Positions 1 to 6,883 of a stretch of 8,136 bases of DNA are shown one piece after another. Position 1 is the first letter of the stretch, and each line of letters begins with the position of its first letter. Below the pieces are notes generated by a model. It saw only the letters and a list, made by a program, of their open reading frames with translations. It did not search any database and was not told where the DNA came from. Source of the stretch: Acidobacteriota bacterium. GTDB taxonomy: Bacteria; Actinomycetota; Acidimicrobiia; Acidimicrobiales; SHLQ01. The stretch is taken from contig JADFOM010000100.1 in NCBI GenBank assembly GCA_022562835.1, forward strand, positions 1 to 8,136, in the 5' to 3' direction. The translations under genes were made by a program, and so were the position numbers.

Positions 1-261
1 CGCCAGTGCCGCGGCGATTACAAGTGCCCTATTCAAGCTGATAATCGCCGCCACGAGGACCACGCACAAGGCCAGACCAAATGCACCGACGTCACGCACG
101 AGGTGTTCGTTATAGGGCCCGTCCACAGCGACCCACGCGTCGCCTGCACCGGGGAAGTCATCGAAGAACGAGCGCGGAAAGAACTGAGCCCAGATACCGA
201 TCAGCGCGTTCATTGCGGCGAGATACCCGAGCGCGATCCTCAATCCCAGTTCACGGGTCAT
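1..261 (-). CDS. Predicted multi-pass membrane protein, 5' part only
   Basis: The first 87 codons of a minus-strand gene are present; the rest lies beyond the left edge. The start is ATG at 261-259, preceded by an AGAGAGG Shine-Dalgarno site about 7 nt upstream, and no stop interrupts the frame. Residues 7-27 form a hydrophobic helix containing ALGYLAAMNALIGIW. A polar, aromatic loop (28-58) follows with FPRSFFDDFPG and DGPYNEHLVRDVGAF, and a second hydrophobic stretch spans about 60-87. This layout of helix, conserved-looking extracytoplasmic loop and helix resembles uncharacterised four-helix integral membrane proteins of actinobacteria, but I cannot name a function. It lies 57 bp downstream of the small membrane protein at 319-663 on the same strand and may share its transcript. 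Existence of the gene is well supported; its role is unknown. Confidence 0.8.
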   Translation of the reverse strand, partial: MTRELGLRIALGYLAAMNALIGIWAQFFPRSFFDDFPGAGDAWVAVDGPYNEHLVRDVGAFGLALCVVLVAAIISLNRALVIAAALA

Positions 262-318
262 CGGTTTGCCTCTCTAGCGAAGTCACGCTGTCAGACTGAT
301 TACCTAAGCGTACGTTCG

Positions 319-663
319 TCACCCATCAGGGCGCTCAGGTGCACGCGATGTCTCGTCGGCGATGTCGGTGGCAGGTGAGCCGACTTCGTCGGGGTCGCCG
401 TCCTCATGCATCTCGGTCGAACCGGCGACATCATCTGACCGATCTGCCGGATCCGGCTCCTTGGGTCCCTTGGGTGGCATCAGCGTGCCATAGAGGATGC
501 CGATCACTACACCGGCCAAGATCACAAAGATCGGTGAGAGCGTGCCGAAGGCGATAACCGCCTGACCGACGAGGATCATAGCGACGCCCAGACCCATGCC
601 GAGGCCGAAGAGGGCCCCCCGAATCGGATGACGTTTCACATAGGGCGTTGGTCGTGCGTGCAT
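319..663 (-). CDS. Small two-helix membrane protein with acidic tail
   Basis: This 114-residue protein has no recognised function. The N-terminus is basic and short (residues 1-15, HARPTPYVKRHPIRG). Two hydrophobic helices follow at about 16-38 (LFGLGMGLGVAMILVG) and 43-62 (SPIFVILAGVVIGILYG), joined by a tight turn. The region from 63 to 114 is Pro/Asp/Glu-rich, low in hydrophobics and probably disordered. The ATG start is supported by a GAGGAGG Shine-Dalgarno site. That site overlaps the stop codon of the upstream gene (TGA at 676-674), leaving a 10 nt gap, so translation is probably coupled to the secreted protein at 674-1576. The close pairing suggests that the two products work together at the membrane, for example as an anchor or partner; this is inference. 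Both helices are clear, so membrane location is fairly secure. Confidence 0.8.
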   Translation of the reverse strand: MHARPTPYVKRHPIRGALFGLGMGLGVAMILVGQAVIAFGTLSPIFVILAGVVIGILYGTLMPPKGPKEPDPADRSDDVAGSTEMHEDGDPDEVGSPATDIADETSRAPERPDG

Positions 664-673
664 ACTCGCCTCC

Positions 674-1576
674 TCATCCGATGAAGGTCCGTGCGGGACG
701 AGCGTTGAACAGCCCGCCTATGCCGAATCCAAGTGCGAGTACTAACCCGATGCCACCGAGCAGAGGCAACCCGCCGACCGTCTTGAAGTAGCCATCGCCC
801 GAACATTCGATGCCGTTAGCGGAGGTCATCTCACCCTCGATTCGAAAGAGCGCATTGATCTTGGCGGCGTTCGGTAGATCTTCGCTGAGATCAACCGACC
901 CAATGTTTCGATTCTTTCCCTTCGGATTGGGGTCGCCGCCCGAATCAAGATTGAGGCCCAGCACATCGATCGACCATTTGTGATCCATCGGGCCGGCGCC
1001 GGGTTCCCCTGCGACGCCCGCGTACACGACCACCCCTTCAACATGTACCTCGAACGGGTTACCAGAGGTAAATGCCTGCTTGAGGACCACTGGATCGGAT
1101 TCGATGTCGGAGTCGATCAGGTCGATAGGCGGCCCCGGATCGTCGAAGTCAGAAGCCATGTCCAGAATGGAACCGTCGGGGCGGAACGAAATCGCGATGC
1201 CCATACATGGACCGACCAGCGACGACCCGTCGCCGTCTGGGATGGCGGTCGTCTCAAGGTCCTCCGCGTAGGCGACGATTTCGCCGGGGGGCAGGTCATA
1301 CTTGCCGGGTTCGCCGATCAGCTCATCGATGTTGTCGGCGCTGAACTCGCCGCCTTCGTTGACTACCGAGTTGATCTCCTCGGTCAGCGCGTCGATCATC
1401 TCGGAGTCGACCACAGTGCCGGGAGGGGCCTCAGTGTCGGGAGAGGCCTCGCTGTCGGGAGGGGCCTCAGTGTCGGGAGGGGCTTCGCCTTCCTGCGCAC
1501 CAACGGACCCGGCGAACAACAACCCCGACAAGAGCAGCGCCGCCACAGCGATGACAACTCTCCGCCTGTTTCGCAC
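674..1576 (-). CDS. Secreted, C-terminally anchored protein of unknown function with hexapeptide repeat
   Basis: I choose the GTG start at 1576-1574 (300 residues) over an ATG at 1690. An AAGAAGGGG Shine-Dalgarno site sits about 7 nt upstream, and the chosen start places a classic signal peptide at the N-terminus: RNRRR, then VVIAVAALLLSGLLFAG, with likely cleavage at VGA|QE (27/28). Residues 31-54 are four copies of a six-residue Glu-Ala-Pro-Pro-Asp-Thr type repeat, a likely extracellular linker. A soluble domain of about 60-265 follows with only two cysteines, C124 (GPCMG) and C258 (IECSGDG), which could form a disulfide. A Gly/Leu-rich hydrophobic helix at about 270-290 is followed by FNARPAR, consistent with a C-terminal membrane anchor. 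I do not recognise a named domain. The gene is coupled to the small membrane protein downstream. Function unknown; the secreted topology is well supported. Confidence 0.75.
   Translation of the reverse strand: MRNRRRVVIAVAALLLSGLLFAGSVGAQEGEAPPDTEAPPDSEASPDTEAPPGTVVDSEMIDALTEEINSVVNEGGEFSADNIDELIGEPGKYDLPPGEIVAYAEDLETTAIPDGDGSSLVGPCMGIAISFRPDGSILDMASDFDDPGPPIDLIDSDIESDPVVLKQAFTSGNPFEVHVEGVVVYAGVAGEPGAGPMDHKWSIDVLGLNLDSGGDPNPKGKNRNIGSVDLSEDLPNAAKINALFRIEGEMTSANGIECSGDGYFKTVGGLPLLGGIGLVLALGFGIGGLFNARPARTFIG
1415..1492 (-). repeat. 18-bp tandem repeat inside the secreted-protein gene
   Basis: Four consecutive 18-bp units of the type gggaggggcctcagtgtc (plus-strand reading) run from 1421 to 1492, and the repeated character continues a few bases to the left. 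Units 1 and 3 are identical; unit 2 differs at a few bases and unit 4 is more diverged. Because 18 is a multiple of three, copy-number change would keep the frame and add or remove one six-residue Pro/Glu/Asp unit just after the signal peptide cleavage site. Confidence 0.85.
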
Positions 1577-1630
1577 GCCACGGCCCCTTCTTTTGTGTGC
1601 GGTTGAAGCGTAGGTGACACCAAAGCTTGA

Positions 1631-1646
1631 TCGCGGGATGCCGCGA
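1631..1646. repeat. Short perfect hairpin upstream of the secreted-protein gene
   Basis: Six-base perfect arms TCGCGG and CCGCGA are separated by GATG, about 55-70 bp upstream of the GTG start at 1576. It is not followed by a T-run in either direction, so it is not an intrinsic terminator. It could be an operator or leader structure, or chance in GC-rich DNA. Confidence 0.35.
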
Positions 1647-1699
1647 ACGTGCAGCGCGGCCGTAGATCGACGCTCCCGCAGGTTTGGCATCGGGCTAGT

Positions 1700-1789
1700 T
1701 CAGCCTCCGACAGGCGCCCTCAGGATCAGACCGACGAACAGTATGGTGGCGATTGCGCCAAACCTTCTCAACTTCAACGACTTCCTCAC
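1700..1789 (-). CDS. Possible 29-residue membrane peptide
   Basis: A short minus-strand frame starts at GTG 1789-1787 and ends at TGA 1702-1700. The predicted peptide starts MRKSLKLRRFG, strongly basic, and continues with a hydrophobic stretch AIATILFVGLILRA, the pattern of a single-pass small membrane protein with a cytoplasmic N-terminus. A GGGGG run about 6 nt before the GTG could serve as a ribosome binding site, and third codon positions are mostly G or C, like the neighbouring genes. It lies 123 bp upstream of the secreted-protein gene on the same strand. Against it: very short length, no recognised family, and such frames arise by chance. It could also be a decayed N-terminus. Confidence 0.3.
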   Translation of the reverse strand: MRKSLKLRRFGAIATILFVGLILRAPVGG

Positions 1790-1967
1790 GACAACCCCCG
1801 TTTGGGTTTCCCGACATCGTCGCGACCCTCATCGGGCGGCTCCACATCTGAGAAACAGTGGCTGGCAGAAATTCAATTGATGTACTGGTCCCATCGACCG
1901 AGGTGAGCCAGACTTGAGCACTCGCCGCAGGTTTTTTTGTCCGTCGCCGACGAGTACACGGTGATTG

Positions 1968-2405
1968 CTACCGCCCCGTCTCGCGGTCGGTTGAGAAATC
2001 GAGACAGAGTTTGCGCTGCGCGAAGAGCCAACCGTCCTCGGCGCGCGCGAAGCGGTCGCTGTACCGGATGTACATCGTCATGTCGTGCAGCACGCCATCT
2101 CGTTGTTGGACATGGTGAGCGGTGCAGTAGGTCTCGCCGGTTGCGTCATCACCATCGATTTCGAAGAGTTGATTGCCCACCAGATGAAAGGTCGTCACGT
2201 ACCGTTCTAGACGCGCCATCCCGGTCCTGATCTCCTCATGACCGGTCATTGAACTCACCGCCTCGTTATCAGCGTCGCCGTGATGCGTCGAGATCGTCGC
2301 TTCAGAGGTCATCAGGGCGATGATCGCATCGATGTCTAACCGGTCGACAGCCTGGGCGTAACGCAGAACCAGACGCGACAACGCGCGTTCGTCAACGTCG
2401 ATCAC
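1968..2405 (-). CDS. SnoaL/NTF2-like domain protein (SnoaL_4 type)
   Basis: This 145-residue protein fits the SnoaL-like branch (PF13577 type) of the NTF2 fold, a cone-shaped alpha+beta barrel. The branch includes polyketide cyclases, ketosteroid-isomerase relatives, dehydratases and the small subunits of ring-hydroxylating dioxygenases. Visible hallmarks are the N-terminal helix RLVLRYAQAVDRLDIDAI (11-28), TGHEEI (54-59), the pocket strand TTFHLVGNQLFEI (71-83), the YCTAHH strand (93-98), IRYSDRFAR followed by DGWLFAQRKL (113-133). The histidines at 74, 97 and 98 are candidate pocket residues. The start is GTG at 2405-2403, overlapping the TGA of the GH3 gene as GTGA. No good separate Shine-Dalgarno site is visible, so translation probably depends on termination of the GH3 gene. 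That link suggests action on the aglycone released by the glycosidase, which is inference. The exact reaction cannot be read from sequence. Confidence 0.85.
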   Translation of the reverse strand: MIDVDERALSRLVLRYAQAVDRLDIDAIIALMTSEATISTHHGDADNEAVSSMTGHEEIRTGMARLERYVTTFHLVGNQLFEIDGDDATGETYCTAHHVQQRDGVLHDMTMYIRYSDRFARAEDGWLFAQRKLCLDFSTDRETGR

Positions 2406-4963
2406 GATCGCACCAGGGGACCGAGCTCCGACTCGAATTCAACGGTCACGGCGTCGACCACGTCACTCAGGCAACGACAAACTTGAATTTCGTACTCGCC
2501 AGCGTCGACATACCATCCAGCGCCGGGTCGGGCCGGACGCTCGTCGGTACCTGAGGGCACGGCCCCACCGCGGTAACCGGGCCGCGCACGGATCTCGTCG
2601 GCCTCGACGCTAACCGGATCCCAATGTGCGAACGAACGGGCATCGAGATCGATGACCGCAGTCGCGATTTCACCGGCATCGAGGTGGAGTTTCCCAAATC
2701 CCTTCAGTTCTCGGTCGGGCCTGAAAAGGCGACTGTCCCGTGGTGACACGTAGACCTGCACGACCTCAGCACCTGCTCTATCACCAGTGTTGGTCACCTG
2801 CACCTCGACATTGACATTGCCGTGCTCGTCCGGGGTACTCACAACCGGCGCTCCCCACTCAAACGTCGTGTAGGAGAGCCCATGGCCGAACCCGAACCGC
2901 ACCGGAAGACGCCGCGTGTCATACCAGCGGTAGCCCATCAACAGACCTTCGCCGTAGTAGCTCCGGTCGTTCTCACCAGGAAACTGACCATAGGCCGGAG
3001 TGTGCTCGATCCGTTCGGGAATAGTGATCGGCAATCGGCCCGCTGGTTCGGCCTCACCAAACAGAATCGAGTCGAGCGCGTTTGCCATTTCCTGCCCGCC
3101 GAGCCAGGACTGCAACACTGCGGCAGGTTGGTCGATCCAGCTCATCTCCACCGCGGCGCCGGCATTGACCACTACCACAGTCCGTTCGTTTACAGCGGTG
3201 ACGCGTTCGATCAACTCGACCTGCTCGCCGGGCAGATCCATCACATCGCGATCGTGTCCTTCCGATTCCCACTCGCTGCTCGTACCGACCACGACGATCG
3301 CAACGTCGGATTCCGACGCAGCACGAACGGCCCGGTCCATCAGATCTGGTGGTCTTGGCGGCCCGTAGCCGATCTTTGCGCCGTACAGAACCGACGCTTC
3401 GCGCGACGAGTACTCGATTTCAATCGCAACACTGGTACCGGCCTCGAGCGTGACATGGGCGGACACCTCTTCGCTCCCCGCACCGAACAGGTGGCCGCCG
3501 CCGCGCGGTGGGGGGTTCTCGACACCGTCGAGGATGGTGTGGCCGTCGACGATTACTCGACAGCGCCCCGCTTGCGAAAGCGTGAACTGGTGCTCACCCG
3601 ATTCGGTAACCATCAGAGTCCCCCGGGCCCGGGCCGAGAATCCCTCAGCTGGCACCCCGGCGGTAGGAGACCCGAACCACACAAAGTCCGAGTTCGGACG
3701 GTCCAGCGTCGCAACTACATCGCCGCTGAAGTCATCGGTTGCGAAGAACTCGACTGCGAAACCTGGTTCACCGTCGGGGCGGACAACATCACGACGCGAC
3801 ATGGCCGGGGTTGTCTTGTCGATCACACAACCAGGTTCGTGACGGACCCGAGCACCGAGTCGCTGCGCCAGCGGCTCGAGCGGCGCCGTCTCGTAATGTG
3901 CGTTGAGCTTGGCTGACCCGCCTCCCATGATGTGTGCCACCCCAGCGTTCGGTCCGATCAGGGCAACCGAGGCAACATTTTCTGCCAGCGGAAGAACGCC
4001 GTCGTTTGTCAAAAGAACTATCGACTCGACGGCTGCTTCATAGGCGATCGCGTGATGCTCGGGGGTGTCAACACCGACCTCGGTATCGTCGATCGCGTCG
4101 TCCCAGGCATCGAGGACGTCGATGACATGGAGGTGTCGACGGACAATTTCATCCACGTCCGCCAGGTCTACCTCTCCGGACTCGACGGCTTGAACGAGAG
4201 GTCCGCCGTAGAAGGCACCCGGTCCGGGCATTTCGAGATCAAGGCCGGCACGTGCCGACTTCACGGTCGAGCCAGCGGCCAGCCAGTCGGTCACAACAAA
4301 CCCCTCGAACCCCCATTCACCCTTCAAGACATCGCGTAACAGCCACTCGTTCTCCGTGCTGTAGCTGCCGTTGAGTCGGTTGTATGCGGTCATCAGGCCG
4401 AGGGCGCCACCTTCGACCACCGCAGCCTCGAACGGCACAAGGTATATCTCGCGCAACGTGCGTTCGTCGATGATCGAGTCGATCGTGTGTCGTTGAAATT
4501 CTGTTTCGTTGCCCACGAAGTGTTTCGGTGTTGTCGCGACACCTTGCGACTGAACACCTCGGACAAAAGCGGCGGCGATCTGGCCGCTCAGGTAGGGGTC
4601 CTCCGAATAACATTCGAAGTTGCGGCCATAGAGCGGCGAGCGGTGCATGTTGATCGTTGGCGCCAACAACACTCGCGACTGCTTGGTATGCGCCTCGACG
4701 CCAAGCATGGCGCCCGCTCGCTCGACGAGATCAGGGTTGAACGTCGCACCGAGCGCCGATCCGCAAGGGATGCAGGCCGAACTGGCTCCCCCGCCGAACA
4801 GCGCTCCACCACGAGCACCGTTTGGCCCGTCGGTCACTTTGATTGCCGGTATACCCAGGCGATCTACGCCGGCGACCCTCCACATGTCGGCGCCGTGGGT
4901 CATCGACACCTTCTCTTCGAGTGTGAGTTCGGCGATCAGTGCTTCGATGTCGCGTCCGGCCAT
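2402..4963 (-). CDS. GH3 family beta-glycosidase with PA14 insert (beta-glucosidase-like)
   Basis: This 853-residue protein has the full layout of PA14-bearing GH3 enzymes such as Kluyveromyces marxianus BglI. An N-terminal barrel (about 25-285) carries VTDGPNG (43-49), YGRNFE (112-117), KHFVGNETE (147-155) and the nucleophile motif VVTDW, with D226 the expected catalytic Asp. A second alpha/beta domain (from about 313) is split by a PA14 domain (about 395-535) and resumes with SSEWESEGHDR (562-572), where E568 is the likely acid/base by comparison with family members. GFGHGLSYTTFEW (691-703) and an Fn3-like domain (about 718-835) follow. The family hydrolyses terminal beta-linked glucose or related sugars with retention. 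No signal peptide is present, so it should act in the cytoplasm on imported glycosides. ATG 4963 has a GGAGG site 7 nt upstream. It is coupled to the SnoaL-like gene downstream. The C-terminal domain carries an unusual Pro/Gly/Arg-rich insert at about 786-815. The sugar specificity is not predictable here. Confidence 0.95.
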   Translation of the reverse strand: MAGRDIEALIAELTLEEKVSMTHGADMWRVAGVDRLGIPAIKVTDGPNGARGGALFGGGASSACIPCGSALGATFNPDLVERAGAMLGVEAHTKQSRVLLAPTINMHRSPLYGRNFECYSEDPYLSGQIAAAFVRGVQSQGVATTPKHFVGNETEFQRHTIDSIIDERTLREIYLVPFEAAVVEGGALGLMTAYNRLNGSYSTENEWLLRDVLKGEWGFEGFVVTDWLAAGSTVKSARAGLDLEMPGPGAFYGGPLVQAVESGEVDLADVDEIVRRHLHVIDVLDAWDDAIDDTEVGVDTPEHHAIAYEAAVESIVLLTNDGVLPLAENVASVALIGPNAGVAHIMGGGSAKLNAHYETAPLEPLAQRLGARVRHEPGCVIDKTTPAMSRRDVVRPDGEPGFAVEFFATDDFSGDVVATLDRPNSDFVWFGSPTAGVPAEGFSARARGTLMVTESGEHQFTLSQAGRCRVIVDGHTILDGVENPPPRGGGHLFGAGSEEVSAHVTLEAGTSVAIEIEYSSREASVLYGAKIGYGPPRPPDLMDRAVRAASESDVAIVVVGTSSEWESEGHDRDVMDLPGEQVELIERVTAVNERTVVVVNAGAAVEMSWIDQPAAVLQSWLGGQEMANALDSILFGEAEPAGRLPITIPERIEHTPAYGQFPGENDRSYYGEGLLMGYRWYDTRRLPVRFGFGHGLSYTTFEWGAPVVSTPDEHGNVNVEVQVTNTGDRAGAEVVQVYVSPRDSRLFRPDRELKGFGKLHLDAGEIATAVIDLDARSFAHWDPVSVEADEIRARPGYRGGAVPSGTDERPARPGAGWYVDAGEYEIQVCRCLSDVVDAVTVEFESELGPLVRS

Positions 4964-5069
4964 GTCGTGCCTCCAGGTGGGTACCGTCGTGACGATATTG
5001 GGCGCCGGACGCCGCGGCCAGTTGTCAGACGATCATGAGCTGCGAAGGTGCCTGCGCCGCAACCGTTCG
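4964..5069 (-). promoter_or_regulatory. Spacer before the GH3 gene, possible own promoter
   Basis: This 106-bp gap separates the PaaX-type regulator from the GH3 gene on the same strand. It is long enough for a promoter or operator and contains GC-rich self-complementary stretches (for example the perfect GCCGCGGC palindrome near 5011-5018). I see no convincing -35/-10 pair with normal spacing and no intrinsic terminator, so whether GH3 is in the same transcript as the regulator is open. Confidence 0.3.
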
Positions 5070-5828
5070 TCAGGCGGCGAAGAAGTCGGCGAGCACGGCT
5101 CGATAGGTCTTGTTGTAGGCACCGTAACGGTCGCGAAGTTCCTCGCCTGGCCAATCACTGGGTAGAAGTTCGACCGGCAGCCTTGGGTCGGCGACCAGGT
5201 GGCGAACCACTTCTGCCGATAGCACAAAACTCGGCGCCAGTGCGGTGTGGTCGTTGACTTCCAGCGAGTGCTCGGTGGAAGTCATCGAGTCGATCAGACC
5301 GCGCGCTGCGTTCGCCCAGGAATCGGTCTCGAAGAGATCGCCGACCACGACCTGGGAAGCAACCGAAGGTCGCCCGACCCAGCGATCAACCTGCGCAGCG
5401 AGCAGCCTTTGCACCGACGGGAGGCGGGCCGGGTCCAGGTTGTTGGGTCGAATCCATACTCCGTCGCGCAGTTCTGCAATGTGCAGGTGTCCAAACGCCT
5501 TCCTCAGCGCGGCGCGGTCGCTGCTGTGGCGAGCCCCGCGAGTGATGACGAACAGCTCCCAATCGCCATTCCAGGATCGGGTCAGCGGCGCGAAACTGGC
5601 CTCCTGTCGGTCCTGGCGTTCGCGCAGCGTTCCGGTCAGTTCGTAGATGCCCGCACGATTGATCAGTTCGCCACGTTCCACCATGCGCGTCAACGCCACC
5701 CGTGTGGTTCCCTCGGCGATGCCGAATGCCTCGGCGAGAGCGACGAGGCGCCGACTCGATAGTCGCGGTGGGATCGTTCCCAGCAATAAGGAGGCCACCA
5801 CGTTGCGTGCGCTGAAGGGCTTGGACAC
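5070..5828 (-). CDS. PaaX family transcriptional regulator
   Basis: The product has 252 residues, close to the usual 250-300 of the family. The N-terminal winged helix-turn-helix (about 8-66) contains PPRLSSRRLVALAEAFGI and TTRVALTRMVERGELINR, and ends with a YELTG wing strand. The middle Cas2-like module (about 85-130) includes WNGDWELFVI and LHIAELRDGVWIRPNN. The C-terminal part has the diagnostic LLPSDWPGEELRDRYGAYNK (221-240). PaaX proteins usually repress catabolic operons and respond to acyl-CoA ligands (phenylacetyl-CoA in E. coli). The start is GTG 5828-5826 with AAGGA about 9 nt upstream. Only 20 nt separate it from the desaturase stop, so the two genes very likely form one operon. 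No phenylacetate genes are nearby, so the ligand is probably a different acyl-CoA and the obvious candidate target is its own operon or the GH3 unit; that is inference. Confidence 0.9.
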   Translation of the reverse strand: MSKPFSARNVVASLLLGTIPPRLSSRRLVALAEAFGIAEGTTRVALTRMVERGELINRAGIYELTGTLRERQDRQEASFAPLTRSWNGDWELFVITRGARHSSDRAALRKAFGHLHIAELRDGVWIRPNNLDPARLPSVQRLLAAQVDRWVGRPSVASQVVVGDLFETDSWANAARGLIDSMTSTEHSLEVNDHTALAPSFVLSAEVVRHLVADPRLPVELLPSDWPGEELRDRYGAYNKTYRAVLADFFAA

Positions 5829-5848
5829 TGCGAAACGATCCTTGGCCT

Positions 5849-6829
5849 CTACGACGCTACCAAGGTCTTCCAGAACGCCCGGTAGCTGGGGTAGGTCATC
5901 TCTGGCGTCAGGTAGCCATCGGCCTCGAGCGCACGATGAAGCTTGGGCAGGTTTGCCATCGGTATGCCCGAATCGACGTGGTGAGCTAGGTGGTAGCCGA
6001 TCGACTGTGACAAGAACACGTACCGCGACAGGAAACCCTGAGAGATGTGATGTGTGGTCATCCGGCGATCAGCAGATCTCGTCATGCCGGCGTGTTCGGC
6101 AAGCGCCCGCAGGCGATTCGCAACCCGCCAGAAGGTCATCCACGGAAGTAGCCACATGAACACGTAAAGCCAGGGATGCCCGCTCAAGGCGAACAGCGTG
6201 AACACAACCAATTGACCGGAGAGATATTTCGCGGCGCGCCGTCGGCGGGCGGGCCTTGCGAGGCCCACGATTGCGGGCCTGAGGTTCTTCCAACCTGAGA
6301 TACCGATGGCATCGCGTATGAGCTTGCGACGCATCGACTCGGCCGGGATCGGGTAGCGAGCGTAGAGCGCGAAGTCCGGTTCCTTCGGACCGAACTCGTC
6401 GCGATGGTGTTGGGAGTGAACGAGTCGATACACGTTCGAGCCGTCACCAAATACCAGCCAACCGATGATCTGTTCACCGATCAAATCGTTGAGTCGGCGG
6501 TTCGAGAACAACAAGCGATGTGCGGCTTCATGGAACAGCGTGAGCGCCCTCTGAAAATAGATCCCCATCGCAAGAAACGCGACCAGCCATCCGACAGCGT
6601 TGTTGACAGATATCGCCGCCCAGCACACGACGACCGGATAAATCGCCGTGATCACCACGAACAAGACGTTGCGTAGGTTTGGGATGCGGCGTAGTTCAGC
6701 ACGGAACTCGGGTCGAGGCCGTCCGTCGGGACGAAGCCGTTCGCTACCAGCGAACTCTGGTACGGACTCAGGGGCGAGTCCGCCCGTGTAGTCCGCGACC
6801 AGAACATCATGTGGTCCAACCTCTGCCAT
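5849..6829 (-). CDS. Membrane fatty acid desaturase family protein
   Basis: This 326-residue protein belongs to the histidine-box, diiron membrane desaturase/hydroxylase family (PF00487). The metal-binding boxes are clear: HEAAH at 100-104, HSQHH at 138-142 and HLAHH at 280-284, with extra AEH (244-246) and TTHH (258-261) histidines as in many family members. Hydrophobic segments at about 54-73, 80-96 and 205-232 form the membrane core. The N-terminal 50 residues are polar. Members insert double bonds or hydroxyl groups into acyl chains, carotenoids or other lipids using oxygen and an electron donor; which substrate is used here is not visible, and no ferredoxin or reductase gene is adjacent. 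ATG 6829 is used although the preceding bases (TAGACGT) make a weak ribosome site. It is the first gene of an operon with the PaaX-type regulator, and inverted repeats lie just upstream. Confidence 0.88.
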   Translation of the reverse strand: MAEVGPHDVLVADYTGGLAPESVPEFAGSERLRPDGRPRPEFRAELRRIPNLRNVLFVVITAIYPVVVCWAAISVNNAVGWLVAFLAMGIYFQRALTLFHEAAHRLLFSNRRLNDLIGEQIIGWLVFGDGSNVYRLVHSQHHRDEFGPKEPDFALYARYPIPAESMRRKLIRDAIGISGWKNLRPAIVGLARPARRRRAAKYLSGQLVVFTLFALSGHPWLYVFMWLLPWMTFWRVANRLRALAEHAGMTRSADRRMTTHHISQGFLSRYVFLSQSIGYHLAHHVDSGIPMANLPKLHRALEADGYLTPEMTYPSYRAFWKTLVAS

Positions 6830-6843
6830 ACGTCTACATTACA

Positions 6844-6863
6844 TGGACAACAACATATGTCCA
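6844..6863. promoter_or_regulatory. Inverted repeat close to the desaturase start (candidate operator)
   Basis: TGGACA and TGTCCA form perfect 6-base arms separated by 8 nt, and the interior includes the palindrome ACATATGT (6853-6860). The site lies 15-34 bp upstream of the desaturase ATG, a position where a bound repressor would block transcription. Candidate binders are the PaaX-type regulator of the same operon or a missing divergent regulator. No experimental motif known to me matches it. Confidence 0.45.
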
Positions 6864-6883
6864 CCCAAACGTAACGAACTCGT

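Larger units (their letters stand above)
1577..1967. other. Gene-poor interval between the SnoaL-like gene and the secreted-protein gene
   Basis: No well-supported gene fills this interval of about 390 bp. It holds the leader of the secreted-protein gene, including a GGTGACACC palindrome (1613-1621) and a TCGCGG-GATG-CCGCGA hairpin (1631-1646). It also holds a possible 29-codon membrane peptide (1700-1789) and a run of seven T on the plus strand (1932-1938). The T-run follows a weak stem (GGTGAG pairing with CTCGCC across about 13 nt) and has no plausible plus-strand gene before it, so I do not call it a terminator. The promoter for the downstream minus-strand genes must lie here, but I see no convincing -35/-10 pair. 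Confidence 0.5.

Noticed and set aside
980..1606. 208-codon plus-strand open frame with a Gly/Arg repeat
   Set aside because: It is the complement of the secreted-protein gene; the repeat is just the 18-bp tandem repeat read on the other strand.
1577..1690. Longer ATG start for the secreted-protein gene
   Set aside because: The 38 extra residues precede a complete signal peptide and bury a good ribosome site just before GTG 1576; the shorter start is more consistent.
1898..1938. Plus-strand stem followed by seven T, resembling a terminator
   Set aside because: The stem is only six pairs with a wobble and a 13-nt loop, GCAGG intervenes before the T-run, and no plus-strand gene lies upstream.
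2822..3916. 364-codon plus-strand open frame
   Set aside because: It is antisense to the well-supported GH3 gene, encodes an Arg-rich product without recognisable domain, and long antisense frames are common opposite GC-rich codons.
4487..5038. 183-codon plus-strand frame over the GH3 start
   Set aside because: It overlaps the GH3 catalytic domain and its ribosome site, and the translation has no domain-like character.
6404..6676. 90-codon plus-strand frame
   Set aside because: It is antisense to the histidine-box region of the desaturase gene and shows no family features.
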